A stretch of DNA of 64,000 nucleotides from Billgrantia kenyensis (GTDB taxonomy: Bacteria > Pseudomonadota > Gammaproteobacteria > Pseudomonadales > Halomonadaceae). The DNA is taken from positions 1 to 64,000 of the forward strand of contig NZ_JACEFT010000008.1 in assembly GCF_013697085.1 (NCBI RefSeq), written 5' to 3'. Both the position numbers and the translations under genes were made by a program. A model generated the notes under the pieces. That model was not told where the DNA came from and made no database searches. It saw only the letters and a program-made list of their open reading frames with translations. This document shows, one piece after another, positions 1 through 9,143 of the stretch; position 1 is the stretch's first letter; the number at the start of each line of letters is the position of its first letter.

Positions 1-2667
1 AGCGGCATCGAAGTGATCGCCGTCGACAGTGACGGCACCGCGTCCGACCCGGGCACGGTGGGCGTGCAGGTCGACGATGATATGCCGAGCAACTTCACTC
101 CCGATACCGCTCAATTGGAAGACGGCTTTTCCGGTAATATCAACTTCGCTGCAGTTGCCGGGGCTGATGGTGTTGGTAACGTCATTTTCACCGTTGAGGA
201 AGGGAGTCCTGCGACAGATCGTGAAGGTAACTCTCTCTTCCTGGATGGTGAGCCCCTTTACTATAGCTATGATGATGGCGATCAGTCGGTGCTGCTGGCC
301 AAGACTGCCGATGGAGAACTCGGTTTCAAAATCACCTTGAACTCCGAGAGCGATACCTACGACATCGAAGTGTTTGGAACTATCCTCAATGGTACCGAGT
401 TCCAGGTCTCCACGACTGAGGATGGTGTAGGTGGCAGTAATACGGCGGTATATGGCTTTAATGTCGACGATGGGATAGATAACAATGATGTGCTTGTCTC
501 TACCATTTCAGGGAGTTCTGTAAACAATAGCACTGGCCGACAGATAGGGATTGGGCAGGGCCAGTCTATCGCTAAAGATGAGGTTGTTCGCTTTGACTTC
601 GTCAGCGGGCTGAATGTCGATGGGGCGGACAATGCTGCTGCTTGGGATGCCAACCTTGGTGTTTCTCGGTATGCTCAAGAAGTCACGCGAGTTGGCGGCG
701 GCGGCGGTAGTAATCCCTCTACTAGCATGACCCTGACAGCATTCACGGGTGTCACTGCAACCTCTATTGAGAATAACGGAGGAATAGTTGGGACTCCGGA
801 GGGCGGGGAGATTATTCCGCTCACAGCGGGTGACATACGTGTATTCGACAGTAATGGCGCTGACATTACCGCCGAAATTGGCATCGTAGAAGCGGGTGGT
901 AGCGTAACTTTAGTCGGCATGAAAGCGGGTTATGTCTTCGAGGTGAGCAGTGAGACACCTTTCGAAGCGCTTGAGGTAAAAGGGGCTGGACAAGGATCCA
1001 ATTTCAACTTGGGCAACTTTAGCTTCGTTCAAGGGGGAACGGCTACCGATATTGAGCTTGAGCTGCCTCTGCAGGGTATCGATGGTGATGGCGACACTGC
1101 CGACGGCAGCATGAGTGTCGAGGCACCTGAGCCTGACCAGCTTTATGTTGGAGGTAATAGCGATAATACATTCGAATCGGGAGGCGGTGACGACGTTCTT
1201 ATCGGTGACGTCGGTGGAGGCAAGACGATCATTCAGCCGGGACAAAATTACAATGTATCAATCATTGTTGATGTTTCTGGCAGCATGAATGTTTCGTCCG
1301 GTACGCCAGGCCTGACATTGATGGAGTTGACAAAGCAGGCTCTCGTTAATCTGGCTGGCCAGCTTGAGCAGCACGATGGCACTGTGAATCTTCAGCTTGT
1401 GCCATTCTCGAGTCATGCTAGCTCTTCTGTCGAGATAAACAATCTCAACAGCGATAACATCCAGGATCTGCTGGATGCTATTGATGCTCTTCAGGCAGGA
1501 GGGGGGACCAATTATATGGCAGCCTTCCAACAGTCTGTTGCATGGTTCAATAGTCAGGCAGATCAGCCGGATTCAGGTGACTTCAAGAATGTCAACTACT
1601 TCCTGACGGATGGTGACCCGACGTACTACTATGACCAGAACGGCAATCTGCAGGGGCCGGGAAGTTCTACGGACTATGCGACCCTGTATGCATCCATTCA
1701 GGCGTTCGCTGAGCTGAGTGACATCAGTTCGGTCTATGGTATCGGCATGGGGCATGACGTTTCTGAGAACTACCTGCGTTTCTTTGATAACACCGATGTT
1801 ATCGGTGAGGGAACCGAGACCTTCAATGATGGTGGCCTGTATGGCAGCGACAGCCAGGTCACTGCCCCAGTTGGAACGCCTGATATAGTTCAGACAGCTG
1901 AGCAACTGCAGGCTGCTCTCCAAGGTGGCTCTGAGAGTGATGAGTTTTCTGACCTTGGCGACGATGTGCTCCGCGGAGGAGACGGTAACGACATCCTGTT
2001 TGGCGATACCGTTAATTCCGATCATCTCTCTTGGACCAACGGAGAGGGCGAGCACTTTGCTGCTGGTGATCATGATGGCATGGGTTACCTTGGCTTGATT
2101 GAGTACCTGCGCTGGAATGAAGACCTGGGCAATAACGGCAACATGCCCACTGAAGAACAGGTCATTACGTACATTAGAGAGAATTGGGAGGAACTGGCGC
2201 AACCTCAGGAGTCGGCAACACCAGGAAATAATGACCTCTATGGCGGGGCTGGTGACGATATTTTGATCGGTGGTGCTGGAAATGACATCCTCAGGGGAGG
2301 AGAGGGGAACGATACTCTCTTTGGAGGCCTCGGAGCGGATACCTTTGTATGGAAACTGGGTGACCAGGGTGAAGCTGGTGATGCTTTCACTGACACCGTC
2401 GTAGACTTCGACTCTAATGACGGAGACGTTATTGACTTGTCGGATCTGCTGCAAGAGCGTGACAGTGATAGTGATATCAGTTCTTATCTCCGTATGGAGG
2501 ATGATGGACAGGGAGGAACCATCATTCATATCAGCACGTCGGGTGCCTTTGAGCATGGCTATGACGCCGACCTTGCAGATCAGCATATCGTCCTGAAAGG
2601 TGTCGCTTATAACGAAGGCCTCCTTGAAGACATGCTGAATGAAGGGTATATTAATATTGATCAATAA
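1..2667 (+). CDS. Large RTX adhesin, C-terminal part (5' end outside window)
   Basis: The frame is open from base 1, so this is the C-terminal ~889 residues of a larger protein. It starts with acidic bacterial T1SS-repeat-like sequence. A von Willebrand factor A domain follows, with the MIDAS motif DVSGS around residues 420-424 counted from the codon at base 13. Nonapeptide calcium-binding RTX repeats of the GGxGxDxLxG type lie near residues 391-400, 655-664 and 744-775. An acidic type-I secretion tail ends the protein. Proteins built this way are exported by a type I ABC system and hold cells to surfaces, like LapA of Pseudomonas. The lapD and lapG genes a short way downstream support a LapA-like role under c-di-GMP control. 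The N-terminal retention module and the LapG cleavage site are not visible, so LapA-type processing is inference. Confidence 0.85.
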   Translation, partial: SGIEVIAVDSDGTASDPGTVGVQVDDDMPSNFTPDTAQLEDGFSGNINFAAVAGADGVGNVIFTVEEGSPATDREGNSLFLDGEPLYYSYDDGDQSVLLAKTADGELGFKITLNSESDTYDIEVFGTILNGTEFQVSTTEDGVGGSNTAVYGFNVDDGIDNNDVLVSTISGSSVNNSTGRQIGIGQGQSIAKDEVVRFDFVSGLNVDGADNAAAWDANLGVSRYAQEVTRVGGGGGSNPSTSMTLTAFTGVTATSIENNGGIVGTPEGGEIIPLTAGDIRVFDSNGADITAEIGIVEAGGSVTLVGMKAGYVFEVSSETPFEALEVKGAGQGSNFNLGNFSFVQGGTATDIELELPLQGIDGDGDTADGSMSVEAPEPDQLYVGGNSDNTFESGGGDDVLIGDVGGGKTIIQPGQNYNVSIIVDVSGSMNVSSGTPGLTLMELTKQALVNLAGQLEQHDGTVNLQLVPFSSHASSSVEINNLNSDNIQDLLDAIDALQAGGGTNYMAAFQQSVAWFNSQADQPDSGDFKNVNYFLTDGDPTYYYDQNGNLQGPGSSTDYATLYASIQAFAELSDISSVYGIGMGHDVSENYLRFFDNTDVIGEGTETFNDGGLYGSDSQVTAPVGTPDIVQTAEQLQAALQGGSESDEFSDLGDDVLRGGDGNDILFGDTVNSDHLSWTNGEGEHFAAGDHDGMGYLGLIEYLRWNEDLGNNGNMPTEEQVITYIRENWEELAQPQESATPGNNDLYGGAGDDILIGGAGNDILRGGEGNDTLFGGLGADTFVWKLGDQGEAGDAFTDTVVDFDSNDGDVIDLSDLLQERDSDSDISSYLRMEDDGQGGTIIHISTSGAFEHGYDADLADQHIVLKGVAYNEGLLEDMLNEGYINIDQ

Positions 2668-2684
2668 AAATTGATGGGTGTATC

Positions 2685-2711
2685 GGGGCGCCTTGCCAGG
2701 CGCCCCATTTT
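2685..2711 (+). terminator. Rho-independent terminator after the RTX adhesin
   Basis: A perfect 9-bp GC-rich stem (GGGGCGCCT pairing with AGGCGCCCC) with a 4-nt loop begins 18 nt after the adhesin stop codon and is followed by a short T-rich stretch. It separates the adhesin from the next gene. Confidence 0.75.
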
Positions 2712-2726
2712 ACTTTGGAGTCGTCG

Positions 2727-3206
2727 ATGTATATTAAAGAAGAGCAGCTTAGAAAATGGGTGAAAGGCAATGCTTCTGCCGTCGACTTTCTTCTTATGGT
2801 GATGAAGATATCACATGTGTGGGATGACTTGATTGACAAGGATAAGTCGCTTGAAGATGATGTTATAAATCATTGCTTTTTTGATGCGTTGGTTCGGCTG
2901 CCGAGAAACGAGTTTTATCGGAAAAACTTTGATCACCTCAATTCAATAATGATGAACTCCATGTCTAATTGGCTGATATCTAACGATTTGGAGCGTGAGG
3001 GAGGGGATCTTCAGCTCAATATTGCGTTCATCCTTCGGTCATCATACGTTGACCTTATTACGCAGTCTGCTCTGTTGGTCGGAGGCCAAGCTTGGGCCAG
3101 TCAGGTTGGAAAAGAAGTGCGTAAATTGACGCATCATGAAAAATTCGATGGCTACCTTAGAGCATTGAATGAAGAAAAGAAGGCGCGGCAAGCAGCAGAA
3201 AGATGA
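2727..3206 (+). CDS. Hypothetical protein, phage-like
   Basis: This encodes 159 residues. I chose ATG 2727 because GGAG lies 6 nt upstream; an in-frame TTG at 2715 would add four residues. The protein is soluble and helical, with a WDDLIDKDK segment near residue 30 and a basic tail rich in Lys, Arg and Ala. I recall similar WDDLIDKD proteins from tailed phages and prophages, but no function is known to me and no other phage gene is visible nearby. It is less GC-rich than the housekeeping genes, which fits a small transferred cargo gene. It sits behind the adhesin terminator and so is probably transcribed on its own. The name is tentative. Confidence 0.6.
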   Translation: MYIKEEQLRKWVKGNASAVDFLLMVMKISHVWDDLIDKDKSLEDDVINHCFFDALVRLPRNEFYRKNFDHLNSIMMNSMSNWLISNDLEREGGDLQLNIAFILRSSYVDLITQSALLVGGQAWASQVGKEVRKLTHHEKFDGYLRALNEEKKARQAAER

Positions 3207-3471
3207 AAATTCCTGGCTCTTGAACTTGGTTGTCAATAGCTGTGTCGCTGATTTTTCAGGGCGATTTACATTGCTGCCATCCACCTAAGGCCTCGACCTG
3301 ACCTACATCGGCAGTTATCGCCTTACCATTATCCCAGGCCCTCTCCGGGGGTGCGAACATATTTCGACTTGAGCTCTCCGTCTAACAGATAGAAGACAGT
3401 CTGACGCCTGTATGGAGACACTGGGCAGGGCGTTTTGTTATTCTTCGGTGACACTAGGCGAGGACCCCACC

Positions 3472-3801
3472 ATGTTCATCAAGCGCAGCGAATCCGGTCA
3501 GATCGAGCAGGTCAGCCGGGAGGCGACCGAAGAGTGCCGCGAGTTCGTACCGCCTTGCTCACCCGAGCTTCAGGCCTTCGTTGCCGAAGGGGAAGACCAC
3601 GATAACCAGGCGCTGACGCAGTCAGACCTGGCGTTCGTGCGGGTACTCGAGGATGTGATCAATGTCCTGATGGACAAGGGGGTGATCAGCTTCACCGACC
3701 TGCCCGAGCCGGCTCAACAGAAGCTGCTGGATCGCCAGTCGCTGCGTAAGCGCATCAATAGCGTCGGTCTCATGCCGGATTCGGAAGACGACACCATCTG
3801 A
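3472..3801 (+). CDS. Small conserved protein (often labelled tryptophan synthase beta-like)
   Basis: This 109-residue protein starts at ATG 3472, with an AGGCGAGGA ribosome-binding site just upstream; an earlier in-frame ATG at 3412 has weaker support. It is acidic and has no membrane segment. Its core (VRVLEDVINVLMDKGVISF, then TDLPEPAQQKLLDR) matches a small gammaproteobacterial family that databases often call 'tryptophan synthase subunit beta-like'. That label is a historical misnomer: 109 residues cannot form TrpB and there is no PLP site. The real function is unknown. It converges on lapD across a shared hairpin. The 265 bases upstream (3207-3471) hold no gene I can support. Confidence 0.7.
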   Translation: MFIKRSESGQIEQVSREATEECREFVPPCSPELQAFVAEGEDHDNQALTQSDLAFVRVLEDVINVLMDKGVISFTDLPEPAQQKLLDRQSLRKRINSVGLMPDSEDDTI

Positions 3802-3824
3802 CGAACCCTGCAATCGGGATCGAT

Positions 3825-3846
3825 GAGGCCGGCATTTGCCGGCCTC
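3825..3846. terminator. Hairpin between convergent genes
   Basis: A perfect 9-bp stem (GAGGCCGGC/GCCGGCCTC) with an ATTT loop lies between the small plus-strand gene and lapD on the minus strand. It can act in both directions, but T runs are weak on either side. Confidence 0.6.
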
Positions 3847-3855
3847 CTTGCTATC

Positions 3856-5769
3856 CTACTCATTGCCTTCGCGGTAGCGTATCCCCGGGCCCGTCACGCC
3901 ATCCAGCCCCAGCTCGAACAGGGTATTGGCGGCGGTCTGGCTTTCCACACCCTCGGCAATGGCCATGATCCCCAGCGAGTGGGCCAGTGTGGCCATGCCC
4001 CTCAGCAGGCTCTGCTGATCGCTGCGGCTTTCGATGCCCTGACTCAGGGCGCCGTCGATCTTCATGAAGCTCAGCCCGAGATCCTGAAGGTCGGCTATCT
4101 TGCCGAAGCCGGTACCCACGTGCTCCAGGCCGACGCGGCAGCCCAGGCCCAGCAGGGCGTGGCAGAGGGTCTTCAGTGCCTGAGGTTGCTGCATCGCGGC
4201 CGATTGGGGGAGCTCGAACCAGAGCAGCGGCGCGATCTCCTGATGCGCCTGTATGCGGGAAAGCAGCTCGCCAACGAAATGGCCGTCGTTGAGCGAGTCG
4301 GACGACAGGTTGACCGCCACTGCCTTGCCGCTGGCTTCCACTTCCTCGAGCGCTGCCGAGACCACGGCCAGGTCGAGGGTGGGCGCCATGGCCAGGCGGG
4401 AAATCCAGGGCAGGAAGATGCCGGCCGGGCGCCACTCTCCCTTGAGGCGCAGGCGTGACGGCACTTCACGGTGTATCAGCGTTCCGCTGGCATCGAGCAC
4501 CGGATAGTGGGCCAGGTAGACGCCCTGGTCGAGCGCTTCGATCAGGGCCTCGCGCCACTCGTCATGGCGAGTGTAGAGTACGCTGCTGGCCGGCAGGTCG
4601 ACGAGCTCCTGGCTGTGTCCGCCGCGGGTTTCCGCCGCTGCCAGCGCACCGTCCAGGCTGGCGAGCAGTTCGCCACGCCCTTCGCCCTGGCTATAGGAGC
4701 GAAGCGCCGAGGGCAGGGCCACCCTGTCATCATGGTCGGCCCCCAGGGCTTCCAGCTGTTGACGCAGCGCCTGGCCAAACGCTTCGAGTTCGTGATGACG
4801 GGGCAGGATGATACCGAAGTCGCTGCCGTTGAGCCGGCCCACCGTGCCCATGCCGTAGCTTCTTGCCAGCCCCTCCATGCGGCGCGCCAGGTGGCTCAGC
4901 AAGGCATCGGTCGCTGCGTGACCCAACTGCTGGTTGAGCTCGGCCAGGCGTGCGACGCGAACCATGGCCAGCGTGCCGCTGGCATCGTCCTTCTCGCTTT
5001 TCAGATGGGCCTGCAGCTGATCCAGGAAAGGCTCCCGTGCGAGCGTGTCGGTGACCGGGTCGTGCTGCATCCGGCGACGTAGCTGCTCCAGCTTGTCGCT
5101 CTCTTCGCCCAGCATCTGGCGAACTGCTTCCGAGAGCTTGTTCATGGCCTGTACGACTTCGCGCAGCTCTCGCGTGCGGGGCTCGTTGGCCACCATGAAG
5201 CGACGCTGGCCGATGGCCTGGGCCTGATGGACCACATTGCGCAGCGGGCGGCGTATCGTGCTGACGATCCAGCTTGCCAAGGCCAGGCTGATCACCCCGG
5301 CAACGGCGAACCAGCCGGCCAGTCCCAGGGTGCTGCGCCACAGAGAGCGGTAGGCATAGCTGTGCTGGCTCTCCAGCTCCAGGGTGCCGTACTGCTGCCA
5401 GCCATCCTGTACCACTGCACGGCCCGGAGCGACATCGAAGCGTATCAGCTCGACGAACCATCCCGGCACGTCGTCGATATGCTCGGAGGCCGTACGTTGC
5501 TCGATGACATTGCCCTCGGGATCGCGCAGTTCGATGCGCTGGTAATGGCCGGTGTCGAACTGAGCCGCCAGCAGCAGCTCGAGGATCACCGGATCCTTCT
5601 CCATCTGGCTCATCGACAGCGCCAGCGCATTGGCGTTGTCGCTGTTCTTGATCCGGATCTCCTGCTCGATGTAATGACGGCTGCTCGACACCCCGATGAG
5701 CAGGCTGCCCACAAAAGCCAGCACCAGCAGGGTTGCGATGGTCAGCCAGAGCTGCTTGATCAATGACAT
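3856..5769 (-). CDS. lapD: LapD-like membrane c-di-GMP receptor (degenerate GGDEF/EAL)
   Basis: This 637-residue inner-membrane protein has a TM helix at ~5-27, a periplasmic sensor/output domain at ~28-145, a second TM helix at ~148-170, a HAMP region at ~170-225, a GGDEF-like domain at ~235-385 and an EAL-like domain at ~400-637. Both catalytic signatures are broken: the GGDEF site reads NGSDF (314-318) and the EAL site reads EVP (435-437). This is the LapD pattern, in which the protein binds c-di-GMP without making or degrading it. In the known system, c-di-GMP-bound LapD sequesters the protease LapG, so the adhesin stays on the surface. lapG lies 72 nt upstream on the same strand, and an RTX adhesin ends 1.2 kb away. 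The assignment rests on domain order plus the lapG neighbour. Confidence 0.88.
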   Translation of the reverse strand: MSLIKQLWLTIATLLVLAFVGSLLIGVSSSRHYIEQEIRIKNSDNANALALSMSQMEKDPVILELLLAAQFDTGHYQRIELRDPEGNVIEQRTASEHIDDVPGWFVELIRFDVAPGRAVVQDGWQQYGTLELESQHSYAYRSLWRSTLGLAGWFAVAGVISLALASWIVSTIRRPLRNVVHQAQAIGQRRFMVANEPRTRELREVVQAMNKLSEAVRQMLGEESDKLEQLRRRMQHDPVTDTLAREPFLDQLQAHLKSEKDDASGTLAMVRVARLAELNQQLGHAATDALLSHLARRMEGLARSYGMGTVGRLNGSDFGIILPRHHELEAFGQALRQQLEALGADHDDRVALPSALRSYSQGEGRGELLASLDGALAAAETRGGHSQELVDLPASSVLYTRHDEWREALIEALDQGVYLAHYPVLDASGTLIHREVPSRLRLKGEWRPAGIFLPWISRLAMAPTLDLAVVSAALEEVEASGKAVAVNLSSDSLNDGHFVGELLSRIQAHQEIAPLLWFELPQSAAMQQPQALKTLCHALLGLGCRVGLEHVGTGFGKIADLQDLGLSFMKIDGALSQGIESRSDQQSLLRGMATLAHSLGIMAIAEGVESQTAANTLFELGLDGVTGPGIRYREGNE

Positions 5770-5841
5770 GTCTGCGTTCCCCCGGCGCTTAACGCCCTGA
5801 TACGTTCCGTTGCGTCATTCGTCTGTTGTTGTGCTGCATTT

Positions 5842-6552
5842 TCATGAGATGAATCCTTGCTGCTGCATGCGCTCGATCACGCTACGCCAGCGCGACAGCC
5901 GTGCCACCGGATCGGCCCGTGACTGGGTCGAACCGCCTGCCCACAGGCCGTCGCTGTTGAAGCTGAACACGGGGTCCAGGTCCGTGCGCTGGTCGGCGGG
6001 CGTAATGGAAGGCACCAAATTGTCGAGAACCAGCGGCACCGCGCTCGGTGTCTCGTAGTAACCCAATACCATGTGTGCCTGCACGATCTGGCTACGGCCG
6101 ATGCGGGCGCGAACGTAGATCAGCCTCAGGCGGGAGCCGGGCACGCCGAGCTCCTTGAGGGTGATGTACTTGGCAATCGAGTAGTCTTCGCAGTCCCCCT
6201 GGCGCTGGCCCATGGTCTCGAGCGGGGTGGCCCAGAAATCTTCGGCGCCCCAGTTGTCGATATCGTCGACCCAGCGTATCCGGCGGTTGAAGAAGTCGTT
6301 GACCTCGCGCAGCTGGGCATCGAGATCGGCGCTTCGCAGCCGGTCGAGCAGCGCAAACCACTCTTCGAGAATGGCCATGCCCGAACTGCCATAGAGACGC
6401 TGCATACTCGCGCGCAGCTGGGCGCGGTCGATTCGCGCCTCCAGCGAGATAGGCGAAAGGCCCAGCCCGGCAGCCAGCAATAGCCCGCCCAGGCCGATCA
6501 TGAATCGGCGGCGTTCGGGCTTGAAGCCATGTGGGGCAGGGCGATGCGTCAT
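5842..6552 (-). CDS. lapG: LapG-like periplasmic cysteine protease
   Basis: This 236-residue protein belongs to the bacterial transglutaminase-like cysteine proteinase family. The triad is visible: Cys121 in GDCEDYSIAKY, His160 in QAHMVLGYY and Asp177 in VLDNLVP, with spacing as in Pseudomonas LapG. The N-terminus carries a signal sequence with an RRRFMIG segment before the hydrophobic core, which resembles a Tat signal; ordinary Sec export is also possible. LapG cuts the N-terminal region of LapA-type adhesins and releases cells from biofilm when LapD is not bound to c-di-GMP. It is transcribed ahead of lapD in a two-gene operon. A later ATG (Met18) would remove most of the n-region, so the first ATG is preferred. 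Confidence 0.9.
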   Translation of the reverse strand: MTHRPAPHGFKPERRRFMIGLGGLLLAAGLGLSPISLEARIDRAQLRASMQRLYGSSGMAILEEWFALLDRLRSADLDAQLREVNDFFNRRIRWVDDIDNWGAEDFWATPLETMGQRQGDCEDYSIAKYITLKELGVPGSRLRLIYVRARIGRSQIVQAHMVLGYYETPSAVPLVLDNLVPSITPADQRTDLDPVFSFNSDGLWAGGSTQSRADPVARLSRWRSVIERMQQQGFIS

Positions 6553-6750
6553 TCGGTGCGCCGCTAGAGTGTCGATAAGAGCGTCAACACAAGAGTGTCA
6601 AGAAATGTAAGGAGTCGAGTCAGTATAGAGGAGGAGGCGCATCAGCACGATAGCGATGAGATTCAACGTGCATCAAGCTTGATCTGGCTTAAGCCAAGCG
6701 GGTAATGGCGGGTCAGGCATGCTGCCGTTACCTCTTCATCTCTTTGCCGG

Positions 6751-7926
6751 CTACCCCTTGCCCGGCCCCTGCCACACTCTCAGCCTGCCCACCCAGCCAA
6801 GCTCCCGCGAGGCCTCGCGCAGTTCACTGGCAGCCTCTTCCAGGCTCTGGCCGGGCGGCAGTTGGCGAACGTAGATCGAGATGTCGACCTGTGCGTCGAG
6901 GTAGTGCAGGTCTAGGGCGACTCGCTCCCGCCAGACGCGATACTCGCGCCAGGCGTCATCGAGCATGCCTTCCACATCGCGGCGCAGGGGGAGGCCGGGG
7001 CGCAGGCTGTGCTCGGTTTCGCCTGCGTCGTCTTCGGGGTCGATATGAAAGGTCACGTCGGCCAGGTTGGGAAAGGCGTTGCGCAGCTGGCGGCTGACCG
7101 TATTGCCGATCTCGTGCGCCTCGGAGACGGTAAGCCGGGGGGCGACCACGATGTGCAGGTCGAGTACGACCTGGCTGCCCAGCGAGCGCGTGCGCAGATC
7201 ATGCACGCCATGAACACCGGGCACGTCCTCGGCAATACCCTGCATCTGCTCACGCTCGGCTTCCGGCAGGGCGGTGTCGATCAACTCCTGGCTGGATTCC
7301 CACAGCAGCCGCCAGCCCACCTGGCCGACCATGATGCCGACCAGTATCGCTGCCACGGCATCGACCCAGCCGGCGCCGAACTGAGCCGCCAACAGGCCGA
7401 TCAGTACCGCTACCGTGGACAGCGCATCGGAGCGTGAGTGCCAGGCATTGGCTTCCAGCAGCTTCGAGTTCACTCGCAGCGCCACGCGAAGCGTATAGCG
7501 GAAGATCCACTCCTTTGCCGCCAGCGCCACCACGGCCACGCCAATGGCCCACAGGCCGGGCGCCTCGAACGGCTCGCCGCCGATCAGGCGCATCAGGCTG
7601 GCCCAGGCGATGCCGCCGGCCACGAAGATCAATACGCTGCCCAGCACCAGGGTCGCCAGCGTCTCGATACGGCCGTGTCCGTAGGGGTGGTTGCTGTCCG
7701 GCTCCTGGCGGCCGTAGTGGGTCGCCGCCAGCACGAAGCCATCGGTCACCAGGTCAGAGAACGAGTGAATGCCATCGGCAATCAGGGCGGCAGAACCTAC
7801 CAGCAAACCGGTGATGAGCTTGAGCAGCCCGACCGTCAGGTCGACCACGGCGCCGATCAGCGTGACACGGTGGGCCTCGCGGGTCTGGCTGCCGGGATCT
7901 GCCGGTGGATGGCCGTGGGCGCTCAT
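6751..7926 (-). CDS. Cation diffusion facilitator family metal exporter
   Basis: This 391-residue inner-membrane protein has six predicted helices and CDF hallmarks: the TM2 metal site in ADGIHSFSDLVTD, the partner site in NAWHSRSDALS, and a cytoplasmic dimerisation domain with a His-rich VHGVHDLRTR stretch. Such proteins exchange protons for Zn, Fe, Mn or Cd; the metal here cannot be told from sequence. After the usual C-terminal domain there is an extra region of ~80 residues that ordinary FieF/ZitB proteins lack. I placed the start at ATG 7926, 2 nt after the upstream acyltransferase stop. An in-frame upstream start at 7998 would overlap that gene by 70 bp and add a non-conserved Arg-rich leader. 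Confidence 0.85.
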   Translation of the reverse strand: MSAHGHPPADPGSQTREAHRVTLIGAVVDLTVGLLKLITGLLVGSAALIADGIHSFSDLVTDGFVLAATHYGRQEPDSNHPYGHGRIETLATLVLGSVLIFVAGGIAWASLMRLIGGEPFEAPGLWAIGVAVVALAAKEWIFRYTLRVALRVNSKLLEANAWHSRSDALSTVAVLIGLLAAQFGAGWVDAVAAILVGIMVGQVGWRLLWESSQELIDTALPEAEREQMQGIAEDVPGVHGVHDLRTRSLGSQVVLDLHIVVAPRLTVSEAHEIGNTVSRQLRNAFPNLADVTFHIDPEDDAGETEHSLRPGLPLRRDVEGMLDDAWREYRVWRERVALDLHYLDAQVDISIYVRQLPPGQSLEEAASELREASRELGWVGRLRVWQGPGKG

Positions 7927-7928
7927 GT

Positions 7929-9143
7929 CTAGGTCATGTCGCTGCCGGCGAGCAGGGCCGCCTTGCTGCGCACGGGATTGGCGTACTGTGCCAGCCACCA
8001 GGCGCGCAGCTCGGCGGGCACGTCTTTCATGCGTGCCTGGAAATGGGCCCGGTCGACATCGCTGACCTCGCTCATGTCCAGCAGCTCCGGAGCGCCGCCC
8101 AGGGCTTCCAGCGCCAGGTAATGGCTGGGAAACAGGTGATAGCCGCTGACCACCTGGCGGTCGATTTCCGCCGCCACCGCCTCCGGTGTATCGAAGCCGG
8201 GGCCCAGGGGCTTGCCGAAACGCAGCTCCACGCGCCCCTTGTGGCCGGTGATGCCTGCCACGATGGACTGGATATCCTCGAACTCACTCTTCTCGTAGCC
8301 ACCCTGGCTGTGCAGGGCGTGCAGTTCACGCGCTTTCTGCAGGTCGCAGGGATCGTACTCGTAGCTGATCGAGACCGGCACCATGCGCAGCTCGGCAATG
8401 GCGTCGCCGATCGGCGCGTTGCGTTCTTCCATGCGCCGAGCCATGGTCAGCATCTTGATGATGGCCGGATCGGTACGGTCGATACCGTCCTTGGCCCGGC
8501 CCTCACGCTGGGCCATCCAGATCGAATGGTTGTCCTCGACGATGGAGTGGCGAATATAGCCTGAGAGGTTCTGGTAGGCCGCCAGCATGGCGCGTTTGCC
8601 GCGCAGCGCCCGCGGCACGATGAAGCTCTTGTTGAGCCGCATCAGGTCGGTCACGTAGGGCTTCTTGAGCAGATTGTCGCCGATGGCGATGCGCACGGTA
8701 TCGCGCCCCGCCTGGTGCAGGGCGAAATTGACGAAGGCCGGATCCAGCGAGATGTCCCGGTGGTTGCCGATGAACAGGTAGGCGGTGTCCGGGCTCAGGT
8801 TCTCTAGCCCCTCGACCCGAAAGTCGTCGGTCGAGGTGCGAATCATGCGCTCCATGTAATAGGCCACGCGCATCTGGAAGTCATGCACGCTGGCTACGCC
8901 GCGGGTCTCGCGGCGAATGGCATAGGCCGCCAGGGTACGAGCCAGCCAGGGCAGCGCATGGCTCAGCCTGGGCAGCCGGTAGCGGGTCAAGGCATCGAGC
9001 AGCTCGCGGTTGCCGGCCAGGTTCGCCAGCACCGCCGCCACTTCTTCATCACGATAGGGGCGGATATCCGCCCATGGATCGGTGGGCGTTGCACCTGCGT
9101 CGTTTTCGGTCATTGATTCTACTTGGTTGCCGGTTTCGGTCAT
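7929..9143 (-). CDS. 1-acylglycerol-3-phosphate acyltransferase-like protein
   Basis: This 404-residue protein carries the glycerolipid acyltransferase motif FIGNHRDISLDPAF. It resembles the NHxxxxD box of PlsC, with the second Asp shifted by one position; a VPRALRGKR segment follows. The family transfers acyl groups to lysophosphatidate or related acceptors at the inner membrane. It has no obvious N-terminal TM helix, unlike PlsC, so it may be a peripheral enzyme or act on another acceptor. Its ATG overlaps the rdgC stop by 4 nt (ATGA), so the two are translationally coupled. The acceptor is not determined by sequence. Confidence 0.75.
   Translation of the reverse strand: MTETGNQVESMTENDAGATPTDPWADIRPYRDEEVAAVLANLAGNRELLDALTRYRLPRLSHALPWLARTLAAYAIRRETRGVASVHDFQMRVAYYMERMIRTSTDDFRVEGLENLSPDTAYLFIGNHRDISLDPAFVNFALHQAGRDTVRIAIGDNLLKKPYVTDLMRLNKSFIVPRALRGKRAMLAAYQNLSGYIRHSIVEDNHSIWMAQREGRAKDGIDRTDPAIIKMLTMARRMEERNAPIGDAIAELRMVPVSISYEYDPCDLQKARELHALHSQGGYEKSEFEDIQSIVAGITGHKGRVELRFGKPLGPGFDTPEAVAAEIDRQVVSGYHLFPSHYLALEALGGAPELLDMSEVSDVDRAHFQARMKDVPAELRAWWLAQYANPVRSKAALLAGSDMT

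Noticed and set aside
1573-2664. 363-codon minus-strand open frame opposite the adhesin
   Set aside because: The plus strand has clear vWA and RTX motifs; the minus translation has no recognisable features.
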